A stretch of 64,000 nt of DNA from Desulfobulbus rhabdoformis (GTDB lineage: Bacteria > Desulfobacterota > Desulfobulbia > Desulfobulbales > Desulfobulbaceae): the NCBI RefSeq assembly GCF_016919065.1, contig NZ_JAFFQA010000003.1, positions 62,001 through 126,000 of the forward strand, in the 5' to 3' direction. This document shows positions 62,895 through 64,000 of this stretch, in pieces; within the stretch, counting starts at the first letter, position 1; the number at the start of each line of letters is the position of its first letter. The notes beneath the pieces were generated by a model that made no database searches, was not told where the DNA came from, and was given only the letters and a program-made list of their open reading frames with translations. The position numbers were made by a program, and so were the translations under genes.

Positions 62895-64000
62895 GTGATC
62901 TGACCCGCTGGAACCGTGCCGGTCTTTCCCGCTTTGATTACGTAGACGGCAACGCAGCTGTCTATCTGGAGCGTTTACGTGCGGGCCTGGCCAATCGTTT
63001 CCCCGGTTGGCAGCCGGTCGCCGGGGCGACTCCACCGGTCGATGCGGAGAGTGAAGAGGCGAAAAAAGAGCGGCTGGAAAATCTCTACAGCGCAGACCCA
63101 AGCGATATGCTCTGGCAGTTGACCCGCCAGTTTGCCCGTTCCTACCATGTATTGGGTGCTCATGTTGACGCCTTTGCTAATGAGGGAACCCTGGAGACCG
63201 CCAGCCAGTGGGAAAACCTGCGTAGACTGGTGGCCCTGCTTAATTATGCGCCCCTGCCACCAGCCTCTGCCTCTGTCCCCCTGGCCCTGGAGGTGAAAGA
63301 AGGAAAAAGCGGGACCGTGGCCAGCGGTTTTCAGGTGAAACATACCCCCACCGAGGGGAAACCCGTCATCTTTGAAACGCTTGAGGACTGTGAGGTCGAT
63401 GCCGCCTGGAATGGGTTGCGTGCCCGGGGCTACCAGGTGAGCCCTGTCCCGCTGGCTGGTTCTGAGCTTGTTGTTCTGGAAAAGCTTGAGAAAGTTCGCA
63501 TTGGTGACCCCCTGGTTCTGGAAAACGAGCAGAGCGGGAAACTCTCCGCTCATCTGGTGCAAGGGCTGGTGCTCGAAGAAACAACCAGCAGGTTGAGCCT
63601 GAGCCCGGCCATACCGGCGGGATTTACCCGGGGGACAACCCTGGTGCACTGCTGTCCTCAGGAAGAACTGAAACCGCTTGGCCCTCAAACTGGAGGGGTC
63701 GAGGCTGTGGGGCATAGTCTGCAGCTGGCGACTGCCAGCAAGGGGCTGGCACCCGGCGATATCGTGGTTATCCGCTCAGAGGACAACAAGCCCCTGTATC
63801 GCCGGATCAAAGCGGTGCATGACGATCGCTTAGTCTTCTATCATCCCATTGGCCAGTTGACCTTGCGTGGTGCCACTGTGGCCCGGCCGGTGAAGCTGCC
63901 CATAAGTGAGCTGGCAAATCCCCCCAAAGGTCGTGAAATCCTTGATGCGGACAGTGATGGACAGGCCAAAGGGACAGTGATTGATATCGTCTATGCCGCA
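62891..64000 (+). CDS. eCIS baseplate J-like protein 2 (Afp12-like), 5' part
   Basis: At least 370 residues up to the window edge; no stop is reached. SRFDYVDGNAAVYLERLRAGLANRFPGW and WQLTRQFARSYHVLGAHVDAFANEGTLETA resemble Afp12/Pvc12 N-termini. The middle shows beta-rich segments. The ATG overlaps the previous stop (ATGA). Further eCIS genes (tail fibre, tape measure, toxins) would be expected beyond the edge. Confidence 0.85.
   Translation, partial: MSDLTRWNRAGLSRFDYVDGNAAVYLERLRAGLANRFPGWQPVAGATPPVDAESEEAKKERLENLYSADPSDMLWQLTRQFARSYHVLGAHVDAFANEGTLETASQWENLRRLVALLNYAPLPPASASVPLALEVKEGKSGTVASGFQVKHTPTEGKPVIFETLEDCEVDAAWNGLRARGYQVSPVPLAGSELVVLEKLEKVRIGDPLVLENEQSGKLSAHLVQGLVLEETTSRLSLSPAIPAGFTRGTTLVHCCPQEELKPLGPQTGGVEAVGHSLQLATASKGLAPGDIVVIRSEDNKPLYRRIKAVHDDRLVFYHPIGQLTLRGATVARPVKLPISELANPPKGREILDADSDGQAKGTVIDIVYAA

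Noticed and set aside
51461..64000. Prophage tail, R-type pyocin or type VI secretion system
   Set aside because: No capsid, packaging, lysis or TssJLM genes were seen, while the DUF4255 protein and AAA+ ATPase point to eCIS. The right edge is unseen, so this is provisional.

Overview
The window reads as a chromosomal stretch of an anaerobic, sulfur-metabolising Gram-negative bacterium, most likely a Desulfobulbales-type member of the Desulfobacterota. This is an inference from gene content, not from a marker phylogeny. It carries desulfoferrodoxin, rubredoxin, rubrerythrin, a TusA/DsrE/YedE sulfur-handling cluster, an outer-membrane Pal lipoprotein and an OlsF-like ornithine-lipid synthase.

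Layout. 0-3 kb: 5' part of pyrG (minus), a cupin gene and a Pal-like lipoprotein, separated by palindromic repeats. 3.2-6.2 kb: a co-directional oxidative-stress block with a Fur/PerR-family regulator fused to a second winged helix, a 2-Cys peroxiredoxin, desulfoferrodoxin, rubredoxin and a DsrE-like protein. 6.5-14.2 kb: minus-strand housekeeping genes gatC-gatA-hisC-cmk, and a second unit of a 2H phosphoesterase, PIN-PhoH, a secreted protein and an HD-GYP response regulator. 14.5-18 kb: plus-strand AlkP-like, EEP-like and OlsF-like genes. 18-23.2 kb: ppk1, a 5'-nucleotidase-like secreted protein, a zinc-ribbon acidic protein and tRNA-Phe. 24-29 kb: a PhzE/anthranilate-synthase-like gene behind a Trp-codon leader peptide and terminator, rubrerythrin, a rubredoxin-DUF2231 membrane protein and gpsA. 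29-35.6 kb: gyrA, gyrB, dnaN and a DnaA-box-like cluster. 36.8-39.8 kb: tusA-dsrE-two small genes, divergent from yedE. 39.8-47.5 kb: fau, a glycosyltransferase, an LpxH-like phosphoesterase, Lgt-like and Psd-like proteins, a 786-residue unknown and a PilZ protein. 47.7-51.1 kb: divergent ilvY/ilvC and ychJ. 51.46 kb to the end: an extracellular contractile injection system (eCIS) operon, cut by the window edge.

Stand-out points are: (1) the eCIS operon, whose spike protein carries a C-terminal HxH while no PAAR gene is visible; (2) a classical attenuator (leader peptide with two Trp codons, antiterminator option, terminator with nine Ts) before the PhzE-like gene; (3) a gene set matching the YTD cluster reported as a marker of sulfur disproportionation; (4) the Fur-winged-helix fusion, with a strong internal ribosome-binding site at the domain junction and a Fur-box-like palindrome in its promoter; (5) AlkP-like and EEP-like proteins that seem to have lost catalytic residues, next to the OlsF-like enzyme; and (6) three copies of a 91-143 bp MITE-like element plus a separate family of palindromes. 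All assignments are from reading sequence and motifs; no database search was run.
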